Of a DNA stretch of 64,000 bases, positions 43,010 through 51,831 are shown one piece after another; position 1 is the first letter of the stretch; each line of letters begins with the position of its first letter. This DNA comes from an uncultured Acetatifactor sp. (GTDB lineage: Bacteria > Bacillota > Clostridia > Lachnospirales > Lachnospiraceae): NCBI GenBank assembly GCA_947586055.1, contig CANPXL010000007.1, positions 1 to 64,000 on the forward strand, in the 5' to 3' direction. Both the position numbers and the translations under genes were made by a program. Under the pieces are notes generated by a model, which was not told where the DNA came from, did not search any database, and saw only the letters and a list, made by a program, of their open reading frames with translations.

Positions 43010-44512
43010 ATGAAACGGTATCTGCTGTTCGATCTGGACGGGACGCTGACGGACCCGAAGGTGGGAATCACCACCTGCGTACAGTATGCGCTTGCTTCCT
43101 TTGGGATCGAGGAACCCGATCTGGACAAACTGGAGCCCTTTATCGGACCGCCGTTAAAGGACAGCTTTATGCAATTTTACGGCATGGACGGGGCCAAAGC
43201 AGAGGCGGCGATGGAAAAGTACCGGGAGCGCTTCCGCGATACAGGCATTTTTGAGAACAGGGTCTACCGGGGCGTGCCTAAAATGCTGAGGGATTTGTCA
43301 AAAAAGGGAATGAAGCTGGCCGTGGCCTCCAGCAAGCCCACGGTGTTCGTGGAACGGATCCTGAAGCACTTTGGCATTGACCGGTATTTTGCCGTCGCGG
43401 TGGGAAGCGAGCTGGACGGCACAAGGGTGGAAAAGGCGCAGGTGGTGGAAGAGGCGCTGCGGCAGCTTTTCGGTGAAAAACCTGTGGAGAAGGATCAGGT
43501 TTACATGATCGGGGACCGGCGGTTCGATGTGGAGGGCGCGCGGGCTCAGGGAATCGAAAGCGTTGGCGTCGCCTACGGTTACGGCAGCATGGAAGAGCTG
43601 AAGGAAGCAAAGGCGGATTATATCGTCAGATCCGTGGAGGAACTTCACAGGTTCCTGCTGCGGGAGACGAAAGAGCCGGGGGAGAGCGCTGTATCGCGGC
43701 GGATATGGCGGCTGCTGTGCCCCGTGCTGCTGTTTTTCTGCGTAAACGGCCTGGTCTCCTGCCTGCTGCAGATTTTGCTTGCGGGAGCCGGACGGAGAGT
43801 CCAGGGGGGAGCGTTTTTCTTTCTGCGCGACGAAGGGGGAAATTTGTCCGGTTTTACCGGCAATGCATGGGCCGTTATCTCGGCGGTCAGCTATCTTGCC
43901 GCGACGCTGTCCGTCCGCGCCGCTGTGCGGGAGCGCCTTCTGGAAACGGCGGAGGAAATGAAACTGTCCCATCTGAAGCGGGAGCCGAAGGGAAACTATG
44001 TCATTCTCGGGATTCTTACGGTGTGTGCGGTGCTCGGGCTGAATCTGCTTCTGGAGCTTTTAAAGGTTGCCCAAAGCAGCGAGAGCTATCGGATCGTCCG
44101 GGAAAATCAGTTTTCCGCCGGCCTTTTTCTGGGACTGGTCAGTTACGGGCTGATATCGCCGATAGCGGAGGAACTGATCTTCCGGGGCGTTGTCTACGGA
44201 TGTTTCCGGCAGATGATGGACCGCAGGATCGCGGCGGTCTTTTCCGCGCTGCTGTTCGGTCTGTACCACGGGAACATGGTACAGGGCATTTACGCTGCGC
44301 TCATGGGCTGCCTGATGGCGTACGCCTATGAATATTTCGGCAGCTTCAGGGCGCCTCTGGCCATCCATATCGTGGCGAATGTGATGGCGTACGGTATGAG
44401 TTTTATGGGGACGGCGCCGGGCGGTATGGTAAGCTGGCCCCTATGTCTGGCCTTTCTGGCTGTGGCGGCAGGAGAGTTCTGGCTGCTTCACCGTCAGCGG
44501 AAGGTATTTTGA
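43010..44512 (+). CDS. HAD phosphatase fused to CPBP-family intramembrane protease
   Basis: A 500-residue two-domain protein. Residues 1-220 are a phosphoglycolate-phosphatase-like HAD: FDLDGTLTD (Asp8, Asp10), VASSKP, the GDRRFDVEGA loop. Residues 237-500 hold about seven membrane segments of the CPBP (CAAX/Abi) type: EELIFRG with Glu387 and Glu388, LYHGNMVQG with His420, and AIHIVANVMAY. CPBP proteins cleave prenylated or membrane substrates and often give bacteriocin self-immunity. The pairing with a HAD is unusual. No internal RBS is evident at the junction, so it appears to be a true single protein. It follows greA by two bases. The shared function is unknown. Confidence 0.85.
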   Translation: MKRYLLFDLDGTLTDPKVGITTCVQYALASFGIEEPDLDKLEPFIGPPLKDSFMQFYGMDGAKAEAAMEKYRERFRDTGIFENRVYRGVPKMLRDLSKKGMKLAVASSKPTVFVERILKHFGIDRYFAVAVGSELDGTRVEKAQVVEEALRQLFGEKPVEKDQVYMIGDRRFDVEGARAQGIESVGVAYGYGSMEELKEAKADYIVRSVEELHRFLLRETKEPGESAVSRRIWRLLCPVLLFFCVNGLVSCLLQILLAGAGRRVQGGAFFFLRDEGGNLSGFTGNAWAVISAVSYLAATLSVRAAVRERLLETAEEMKLSHLKREPKGNYVILGILTVCAVLGLNLLLELLKVAQSSESYRIVRENQFSAGLFLGLVSYGLISPIAEELIFRGVVYGCFRQMMDRRIAAVFSALLFGLYHGNMVQGIYAALMGCLMAYAYEYFGSFRAPLAIHIVANVMAYGMSFMGTAPGGMVSWPLCLAFLAVAAGEFWLLHRQRKVF

Positions 44513-44574
44513 ACGGGCGGAAGGGAAACGGCCGGCCGGGAGACCGGAAGGCGCAGGAAAGGCAGGAACCGTAT

Positions 44575-45429
44575 ATGAAATTTTCCGTTGTCGTTGTCTG
44601 TCTGAATCCGGGCGGCAAACTGAAAAGCACAATGGACAGCATCCTCGGCCAGACGTGCCGGGACTTTGAAGTGATCCTGAAGGACGGCGGAAGCACGGAC
44701 GGATCCGTGGAACGCTGGAGACGGGAGGAAGGCCCGGGACAGTGCCGGCGGGAGAGCGGCGCGCCGCACGGCGGGACGGTCCGTTTTTTTCAGGAGAAGG
44801 ACCGTGGGATCTACGACGCCATGAATCAGGCGGTCCTCTATGCGTCGGGGGATTTTACGATATTTATGGACTGCGGCGACACCTTTGCGGATGAAAACGT
44901 GCTGGAGCGGGTGGCGGAGCGCGTCGAGGAACAGCGGGCGAAGGGCGCCGATCTGGGAAAGCTGGTGCTTTACGGCGATACGCTCAGCGGAAAAAACAAC
45001 GTGACCATCACGTCCGCGCCAGGGATCACGGGCTTTACCTGCTTCCGGAACATTCCCTGCCATCAGTCCTGCTTTTACAGCACGGATCTGTGCCGCGGGA
45101 AACCCTTTGACCTTCGGTATCGGATTCGGGCGGATTACGACCATTTTCTCTGGTGTTTTTATCGGGGCGGAGCGGCGTTTGTCCATGTGGGCTTTCCCGT
45201 GGCGGCCTATGAGGGAGACGGTTACTCGGAAAACAGGGACAACCGGGCGCGGGACCGGGAGGAACATAAGCGGATCACGGAGAGCTATATGGCGAAGGGC
45301 GAGCTGCTGTGGTACCGGGCGGCTATGGCCTGCACGCTGGCTCCGCTGCGCAGCGCTCTGGCGGAGAGCCGGCGTTTTTCCGGAATCTACCACAGAATCC
45401 AGAAAAAAATACTGAGAAAGAAAAATTGA
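44575..45429 (+). CDS. Family 2 glycosyltransferase
   Basis: A 284-residue GT-A enzyme. Motifs: FSVVVVCLNPGGKL at the start, DGGSTDGSV for nucleotide binding, a DxD-like DCGDTF for metal, and ADYDHFLW in the acceptor region. The C-terminal 40 residues are basic (RIQKKILRKKN). The EKDRGIYDAMNQAV stretch is typical of GT2 enzymes of capsule and exopolysaccharide pathways. The donor and acceptor are unknown. The start after GGCAGGAACC is preferred over the ORF-track start at 44443, which overlaps the protease gene. It is the last gene of the run mraY-like to GT2. Confidence 0.88.
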   Translation: MKFSVVVVCLNPGGKLKSTMDSILGQTCRDFEVILKDGGSTDGSVERWRREEGPGQCRRESGAPHGGTVRFFQEKDRGIYDAMNQAVLYASGDFTIFMDCGDTFADENVLERVAERVEEQRAKGADLGKLVLYGDTLSGKNNVTITSAPGITGFTCFRNIPCHQSCFYSTDLCRGKPFDLRYRIRADYDHFLWCFYRGGAAFVHVGFPVAAYEGDGYSENRDNRARDREEHKRITESYMAKGELLWYRAAMACTLAPLRSALAESRRFSGIYHRIQKKILRKKN

Positions 45430-45492
45430 CAGACTACAATGCAAAAATATAAAAAGATTCAAACAATCTGACAATTTAAAGAAAAGTCTTTA

Positions 45493-45521
45493 TTTACAGG
45501 CGGAGAAAAAAGGTGTATATT
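45493..45521 (+). promoter_or_regulatory. Promoter in front of gltB that runs into a terminator
   Basis: TTTACA (45493-45498), 17-base spacer, TATATT (45516-45521). Transcription would start near 45528, only a few bases before the hairpin at 45534. Confidence 0.6.
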
Positions 45522-45533
45522 GATGAGAGTAAA

Positions 45534-45575
45534 GGCGCAACGGAGCGTGGAAAAGTTCCGCTGCGCCCTTTTTTT
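45534..45575 (+). terminator. Strong intrinsic terminator upstream of gltB
   Basis: GGCGCA plus CGGA pair with TCCG plus TGCGCC (one internal mismatch) and TTTTTTT follows. It could end the glycosyltransferase transcript or attenuate gltB; the gap 45576-45697 holds no second promoter that I can see. Confidence 0.85.
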
Positions 45576-45697
45576 GGATCCGGGCGGGGCCTTTTTAGAG
45601 AGCGACGACAGGAGAGGACAGCCGCGGAACGAATGCGCACGGAGGAAACAAGGAAACAGAAAAACAAGAAAAGCCGGGCAGGAAGGGAGCAGGAAAC

Positions 45698-48600
45698 ATG
45701 TTTGACGTAAAAAAAGAACAGGCGGCCGCGCCGCTTTACCGGGAAGAATTTGAGCACGACAACTGCGGGATCGGCGCGTGTGTGAACATTAAGGGCGAAA
45801 AGAGCCGGGAGACGGTGGAGAACGCTTTAAAGATCGTGGAGAATCTGGAACACAGGGCGGGAAAGGACGCGGAGGGAAAGACCGGAGACGGCGTAGGAAT
45901 TCTGACGCAGGTTCCCCACAGATTTTTTGCCAGAGTCACAAAGCCTCTCGGCATCAATCTCGGGAAGGAACGGGAGTACGGCGTAGGTATGTTTTTCTTT
46001 CCGCAGGAGGAACTTCGCCGCAACCAGGCAAAGAAGATGTTTGAGATCATTGTGGAGAAGGAAGGCCTGGAGTTCCTGGGCTGGAGAGAGGTTCCCACAT
46101 TCCCCAACGTGCTGGGTCATAAGGCGGTGGAATGCATGCCTCATATCATGCAGGGCTTTGTGAAAAAGCCTGCGGATGTGGAGAAGGGGCTTCCCTTCGA
46201 CAGACGGCTTTATATCGCGAGACGGCTGTTCGAGCAGTCCACGGAGGACACGTACGTCGTCTCCTTTTCCAGTCGAACCATCGTCTACAAGGGCATGTTC
46301 CTTGTGGGACAGCTGCGCACCTTCTATGCGGACCTGCAGAGCGAAGATTTTGAGTCCGCCATCGCGGTGGTGCACTCCCGGTTTTCCACCAACACAAACC
46401 CCAGCTGGGAGCGGGCTCACCCGAACCGCCTGATGGTGCACAACGGCGAGATCAATACGATCCGGGGCAACGCCGACAAGATGCTGGCCCGGGAAGAAAA
46501 CATGGAATCTGAACACCTGAAAGGACAGATGCACAAGGTGCTGCCTGCCATCAACAAGACCGGCTCCGATTCCGCCATGCTGGACAACACGCTGGAGTTT
46601 CTGGTGATGAGCGGCATGGATCTGCCGCTGGCGGTGATGATCGCCATTCCCGAGCCCTGGGCCAACGACAAGGCGATGTCCCAGACCAAGCGGGATTTCT
46701 ACCAGTATTATGCGACCATGATGGAGCCCTGGGACGGCCCGGCTTCCATTCTGTTCTCCGACGGAGACATTATGGGCGCGGTGCTGGACAGAAACGGTCT
46801 TCGTCCCTCCAGGTATATGATCACGGACGACGATACCCTGATCCTTTCCTCCGAGGTGGGCGTGCTGGACATCGATCCCACGAAAATCAAGGTGAAGGAA
46901 CGGCTGCGTCCCGGCAGAATGCTGCTGGTGGATACCCTTCAGGGGAAAGTGATCTCCGACGAGGAACTGAAGGAGAAATATGCGTCCCGACAGCCTTACG
47001 GCGAGTGGCTTGACAGCAATCTGGTATTCTTGAAGGATCTCACCATCCCCAACGAGCGCGTCCCCGAGTACACCAGCGAGGAACGCCAGCGGATGCAGAA
47101 GGCCTTCGGTTACACTTATGACGAGATCAAAACCAGCATCCTTCCCATGGCGAAAAACGGCGGGGAGGCCACCGCGGCCATGGGCGTGGATACGCCGCTG
47201 CCCGTGCTGAGCAGGACCTACCATCCGCTGTTCCATTATTTCAAGCAGCTGTTCGCGCAGGTGACGAACCCGCCCATCGACGCCATCCGGGAGGAGATCG
47301 TGACCTCCACAACGGTCTATATCGGGACAGAAGGGAACATTCTGGAGGAATCGCCAAAGAACTGCAACATGCTGCGGGTGAACAATCCCATCCTGACCAA
47401 CACCGACCTGATGAAAATTAAGAGCATGAAGGCGGAGGGGTTCCGGGTGGAAGTGGTCCCCATTACCTATTATAAGAATACCAGCCTGGAGCGCGCCATC
47501 GACAGACTCTTTGTAGAGGTGGACAGGGCGTACCGCGACGGCGTGAACATCCTGATCCTGTCCGACCGGGGCGTGGATGAAAACCATGTGCCGATTCCCT
47601 CCCTGCTGGCGGTATCGGCGCTGAACCAGTACCTTGTCCGCACAAAGAAACGGACCCGTGTGGCGCTGATTCTGGAGTCCGGTGAGCCCAGGGAAGTGCA
47701 TCACTTCGCCACGCTTTTAGGCTACGGCGCCTGCGCCATCAACCCTTACCTGGCGCAGGATTCCATCCGCGAGCTGATCGAGAACCACATGCTGGATAAG
47801 GATTATTATGCGGCGGTGAACGACTATAACAATGCGGTCCTTCACGGCATTGTCAAGATCGCTTCCAAGATGGGGATCAGCACCATCCAGTCCTATCAGG
47901 GTTCCCAGATCTTTGAAGCCATCGGCATTGCGCCGGAGGTGATCAGCAGGTATTTCAGCAATACGGTGTGCCGCGTGGGCGGAATCACCCTGAAGGATAT
48001 TGAAAAACAGGTGGATGACCTCCATTCTCAGGCCTTTGATCCCCTCGGACTTGGAAACGATCTGACGCTGGACAGCCCGGGGCATCATAAGATGCGCAGC
48101 GGCGGCGACGAGCATCTGTATAATCCCGCCACCATCCATATGCTGCAGGAGTCCACAAAACGCGGCGACTACGGGATGTTCAAACAGTATACCGCCATGG
48201 TGAATGATGAAAACACTGTCCGCAATCTGCGTGGATTAATGGATTTCAACTATCCGGAAAAGGGCGTAGCGATAGAAGAGGTAGAGCCGGTGGAGTCCAT
48301 CGTCACAAGGTTTAAGACCGGCGCCATGTCCTACGGTTCCATTTCCAAGGAGGCTCATGAGACCATGGCGATCGCGATGAACCGTCTCCACGGCAAGAGC
48401 AATTCCGGCGAGGGCGGCGAGGATCTGGAAAGGCTGACCGTGGGCCCCGACGGGCTGGACCGGTGTTCCGCCATCAAGCAGGTGGCAAGCGGACGCTTCG
48501 GCGTCACAAGCCGGTACCTTGTCAGCGCGAAGGAAATCCAGATTAAGATGGCTCAGGGCGCAAAGCCCGGCGAGGGCGGCCATCTGCCCGGGGGAAAGGT

Positions 48601-50245
48601 GTATCCCTGGATCGCGAAGACCCGCCATTCCACTCCCGGCGTCTCCCTGATCTCGCCGCCCCCTCATCATGACATATATTCCATCGAGGACCTTGCGCAG
48701 CTGATTTACGACCTGAAAAACGCCAACACCGACGCCAGAATTTCCGTGAAGCTGGTTTCCGAAGCCGGTGTGGGAACCGTTGCGGCGGGCGTGGCCAAGG
48801 CCGGGGCTCAGGTGGTGCTGGTATCCGGCTATGACGGCGGTACCGGCGCGGCTCCGAGAAGTTCTATCCATAACGCGGGCCTGCCCTGGGAGCTGGGACT
48901 GGCGGAGACCCATCAGACCCTGATCATGAACGGGCTGAGAAACAAGGTGCGGATCGAGACGGACGGCAAGCTCATGAGCGGCCGGGACGTGGCCATCGCC
49001 GCGATTCTGGGAGCGGAGGAATTCGGCTTTGCCACGGCGCCCCTTGTGACCATGGGATGCGTCATGATGCGCGTCTGCAACCTCGACACCTGCCCCGTGG
49101 GCGTCGCAACCCAGAATCCGGAGCTTCGGAAGAATTTCCGGGGCAAGCCGGAGTATGTGGAGAACTTCATGAAATTTATCGCGCAGGAGCTTAGGGAGTA
49201 TATGGCGGCGCTGGGCGTGAAGACGGTGGATGAGCTGGTAGGGCGCACGGATCTTCTGAAGGTGAGGGAGAACCTGAGCGCAAAGCAGAAGCAGGTGGAC
49301 TTAAGCCTGATCCTGGCCAATCCCTATGTGGGAACAGGACAGAAGTGTACCTTTGATCCCAGGCAGGTCTATGATTTTGAGCTGGAGAAGACGCTGGATG
49401 AAAAGGTGCTGCTGAAGCAGTTGAAGAAAGCCATCGAGAGCGGCCAGAAGCGCAGCATCGAGGTGGATGTCTCCAACACGGACCGGGCTTTCGGCACGAT
49501 CCTCGGCAGCGAGATCACAAGAAAGCTGGGAGACGAGGTGGAGGAAGATACCTACCGGGTGCTGTGCAAGGGCGCGGGCGGCCAGTCCTTCGGCGCGTTT
49601 ATCCCGAAAGGGCTTACTCTGGAGCTGGTGGGAGAGAGCAACGATTACTTCGGAAAAGGTCTTTCCGGCGGAAAGCTGATCGTGTATCCGCCCAGGGGAA
49701 GCCAGTTTAAGGCGGAAGAAAATATCATCATCGGCAACGTGGCGCTGTACGGCGCAACCAGCGGCAAGGCGTTTATCAACGGCGTGGCGGGCGAGAGATT
49801 CTGCGTGCGCAACTCCGGGGCCGTCGCCGTGGTGGAGGGCGTCGGCGATCACGGCTGCGAGTATATGACCGGCGGACGCGTGGTGGTGCTGGGACGCACC
49901 GGGAAAAATTTCGCCGCGGGTATGAGCGGCGGTATCGCCTTTGTGCTGGACGAAGGAAACGATCTGTATAAAAGGCTGAACAAGGAGATGGTTTCCTCCA
50001 GCGAGATCACGTCAAAGTACGATGTGATAGAGCTGAAGGGCATGATTCAGGAGCATGTGGCGCTGACCAACTCGGAGAAGGGAAAGAGGATTTTGGATCA
50101 CTTCGGGGAGTATCTGCCGAAGTTTAAGAAGATCATCCCCCATGACTACGAGAGGGTGCTTAAGACGATCGTGCAGATGGAGGAAAAGGGCCTGAGCGCG
50201 GAGCAGGCGCAGATCGAGGCGTTCTACGCGAATACCAGGAAGTAG
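45698..50245 (+). CDS. gltB: Glutamate synthase large subunit
   Basis: A 1515-residue GOGAT alpha subunit that makes glutamate from glutamine and 2-oxoglutarate. The N-terminal glutaminase nucleophile is Cys23 in HDNCGIGA, uncovered after removal of a 22-residue propeptide. The central domain, FMN barrel (KPGEGGHLPGGKV, SGYDGGTGAAP) and the 3Fe-4S cysteines in CVMMRVCNLDTCPVG are present, followed by the beta-helical C-terminal domain with GGRVVVLG. The full length fits the family. gltD follows 15 bases later. A promoter-terminator pair lies upstream. The RBS is GGGAGCAGGAAA. Large opposite-strand ORFs are shadows. Confidence 0.97.
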   Translation: MFDVKKEQAAAPLYREEFEHDNCGIGACVNIKGEKSRETVENALKIVENLEHRAGKDAEGKTGDGVGILTQVPHRFFARVTKPLGINLGKEREYGVGMFFFPQEELRRNQAKKMFEIIVEKEGLEFLGWREVPTFPNVLGHKAVECMPHIMQGFVKKPADVEKGLPFDRRLYIARRLFEQSTEDTYVVSFSSRTIVYKGMFLVGQLRTFYADLQSEDFESAIAVVHSRFSTNTNPSWERAHPNRLMVHNGEINTIRGNADKMLAREENMESEHLKGQMHKVLPAINKTGSDSAMLDNTLEFLVMSGMDLPLAVMIAIPEPWANDKAMSQTKRDFYQYYATMMEPWDGPASILFSDGDIMGAVLDRNGLRPSRYMITDDDTLILSSEVGVLDIDPTKIKVKERLRPGRMLLVDTLQGKVISDEELKEKYASRQPYGEWLDSNLVFLKDLTIPNERVPEYTSEERQRMQKAFGYTYDEIKTSILPMAKNGGEATAAMGVDTPLPVLSRTYHPLFHYFKQLFAQVTNPPIDAIREEIVTSTTVYIGTEGNILEESPKNCNMLRVNNPILTNTDLMKIKSMKAEGFRVEVVPITYYKNTSLERAIDRLFVEVDRAYRDGVNILILSDRGVDENHVPIPSLLAVSALNQYLVRTKKRTRVALILESGEPREVHHFATLLGYGACAINPYLAQDSIRELIENHMLDKDYYAAVNDYNNAVLHGIVKIASKMGISTIQSYQGSQIFEAIGIAPEVISRYFSNTVCRVGGITLKDIEKQVDDLHSQAFDPLGLGNDLTLDSPGHHKMRSGGDEHLYNPATIHMLQESTKRGDYGMFKQYTAMVNDENTVRNLRGLMDFNYPEKGVAIEEVEPVESIVTRFKTGAMSYGSISKEAHETMAIAMNRLHGKSNSGEGGEDLERLTVGPDGLDRCSAIKQVASGRFGVTSRYLVSAKEIQIKMAQGAKPGEGGHLPGGKVYPWIAKTRHSTPGVSLISPPPHHDIYSIEDLAQLIYDLKNANTDARISVKLVSEAGVGTVAAGVAKAGAQVVLVSGYDGGTGAAPRSSIHNAGLPWELGLAETHQTLIMNGLRNKVRIETDGKLMSGRDVAIAAILGAEEFGFATAPLVTMGCVMMRVCNLDTCPVGVATQNPELRKNFRGKPEYVENFMKFIAQELREYMAALGVKTVDELVGRTDLLKVRENLSAKQKQVDLSLILANPYVGTGQKCTFDPRQVYDFELEKTLDEKVLLKQLKKAIESGQKRSIEVDVSNTDRAFGTILGSEITRKLGDEVEEDTYRVLCKGAGGQSFGAFIPKGLTLELVGESNDYFGKGLSGGKLIVYPPRGSQFKAEENIIIGNVALYGATSGKAFINGVAGERFCVRNSGAVAVVEGVGDHGCEYMTGGRVVVLGRTGKNFAAGMSGGIAFVLDEGNDLYKRLNKEMVSSSEITSKYDVIELKGMIQEHVALTNSEKGKRILDHFGEYLPKFKKIIPHDYERVLKTIVQMEEKGLSAEQAQIEAFYANTRK

Positions 50246-50260
50246 GAGAGGAGAAAAGAG

Positions 50261-51754
50261 ATGGGAAAACCGACCGGGTTTATGGAGTATAAGAGGGAAG
50301 TCAGCAAGGAGCAGGATCCGAAAAAGCGGATCCGGCACTTCAATGAATTTCATGAACACCTTCCCAGAGAGAAGCAGCGCCTGCAGGGGGCAAGATGCAT
50401 GGAGTGCGGCGTTCCGTTCTGCCAGTCCGGCATGATGATCTGCGGGATGGCCAGCGGGTGCCCGCTGCATAACCTTGTGCCCGAATGGAACGATCTGGTC
50501 TACATGGGAAACTGGGAGCAGGCGTACAACAGGTTAAAGAAGACCAACAATTTTCCGGAATTTACTTCCAGAGTCTGTCCTGCGCTGTGCGAGGCGGCCT
50601 GCACCTGCGGTCTGAACGGGGAACCTGTGGCCACAAAGGAAAACGAATACGCCATCATAGAATATGCTTATGAGCAGGGGTATGCGGCTGCGAAACCGCC
50701 CAGAGTGAGGACGGGAAAAAAGATCGCTGTGATCGGCAGCGGTCCTTCCGGGCTTGCGGCGGCGGATCAGCTCAACAAGAGGGGGCATTCCGTGACGGTG
50801 TACGAGCGCTCCGACCGCATCGGCGGGCTGTTGATGTACGGCATCCCCAACATGAAGCTGGAAAAACGGATCGTGGAGAGAAAGCGCAGAATCATGGAGG
50901 AGGAAGGCGTTGTCTTCGTCACCAACACGGATGTGGGAAAGGATATGAAGGCCGATAAGCTGCTGAGGGACTACGACAGGATCATACTGGCCTGCGGCGC
51001 TTCCAACCCCAGAGACATCAAAGCGCCCGGCAGGGAGGCCAAAGGAATTTATTTTGCGGTGGACTTTCTGAAGGCAAATACCAGGAGCCTGCTGGACTCT
51101 TCGTTTGAAGATAAGAAATATGTGGATACAAAGGACAAAAACGTGGTGATCATCGGCGGCGGCGACACGGGAAACGACTGCGTGGGAACGGCTATCCGCC
51201 ACGGGGCAAAGAGCGTGACCCAGATCGAGATGATGCCGAAGGCTCCCGACACGCGGGCGGAAAACAATCCCTGGCCGGAGTGGCCAAAGATCTGTAAGAC
51301 GGATTACGGCCAGCAGGAGGCCATCGCGGTATACGGCCATGATCCCAGAATCTATGAGGCGACCGTAAAGGAATTTATCAAGGACGATGGCGGAAATTTG
51401 AAGGCGGTGAAGATCGTGAAGCTTTCCTGGGAGAAGGACGCGGCCACCGGCAGGATGAACAGCAGGGAGATTCCGGGGAGCGAACAGGTTCTGGATGCGG
51501 ATATCGTGCTGATCGCGGCGGGATTTCTGGGGACACAGCCTTATGTGGCGGAGGCCTTTGGCGTGGAACTGAACGAGCGCACCAATGTGAAGACGCAGGC
51601 CGGCGCGTACCAGACCAGCAGGGAGAACGTGTTCGTCACCGGCGACATGCACAGAGGGCAGTCTCTGGTGGTATGGGCGATCCGGGAGGGCAGGGAAGCC
51701 GCGCGGGCGGTGGACGAAAGCCTGATGGGGTATTCCAATCTGGTGGTGCAGTGA
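50261..51754 (+). CDS. gltD: Glutamate synthase small subunit
   Basis: A 497-residue flavoprotein that feeds electrons from NAD(P)H to gltB. N-terminal 4Fe-4S cysteines lie in ARCMECGVPFC and CPALCEAACTCG. The FAD motif GSGPSGLAAADQL is at about residue 153 and the NAD(P)H motif IIGGGDTGNDC at about 295; ENVFVTGDMHRGQSLVVWAI is the second FAD segment. The gene is directly behind gltB with GGAGAGGAG as RBS, so they form one operon. Confidence 0.97.
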   Translation: MGKPTGFMEYKREVSKEQDPKKRIRHFNEFHEHLPREKQRLQGARCMECGVPFCQSGMMICGMASGCPLHNLVPEWNDLVYMGNWEQAYNRLKKTNNFPEFTSRVCPALCEAACTCGLNGEPVATKENEYAIIEYAYEQGYAAAKPPRVRTGKKIAVIGSGPSGLAAADQLNKRGHSVTVYERSDRIGGLLMYGIPNMKLEKRIVERKRRIMEEEGVVFVTNTDVGKDMKADKLLRDYDRIILACGASNPRDIKAPGREAKGIYFAVDFLKANTRSLLDSSFEDKKYVDTKDKNVVIIGGGDTGNDCVGTAIRHGAKSVTQIEMMPKAPDTRAENNPWPEWPKICKTDYGQQEAIAVYGHDPRIYEATVKEFIKDDGGNLKAVKIVKLSWEKDAATGRMNSREIPGSEQVLDADIVLIAAGFLGTQPYVAEAFGVELNERTNVKTQAGAYQTSRENVFVTGDMHRGQSLVVWAIREGREAARAVDESLMGYSNLVVQ

Positions 51755-51759
51755 TTTCA

Positions 51760-51789
51760 TTGACAGAATAGGTCCCCGTACGGTATGAT
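51760..51789 (+). promoter_or_regulatory. Promoter of the SNF2 helicase gene
   Basis: TTGACA (51760-51765), 18-base spacer, TATGAT (51784-51789), 42 bases before the start codon. Confidence 0.7.
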
Positions 51790-51831
51790 GGTGTCGGGAC
51801 GGATAGATGCCGGGCCGGAAAGAAGGATATC

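Noticed and set aside
45530-45580. gltB leader as a T-box or ANTAR two-hairpin element
   Set aside because: No T-box sequence is present and the loop is not the A1/G4 hexaloop of ANTAR targets; only one hairpin is seen.
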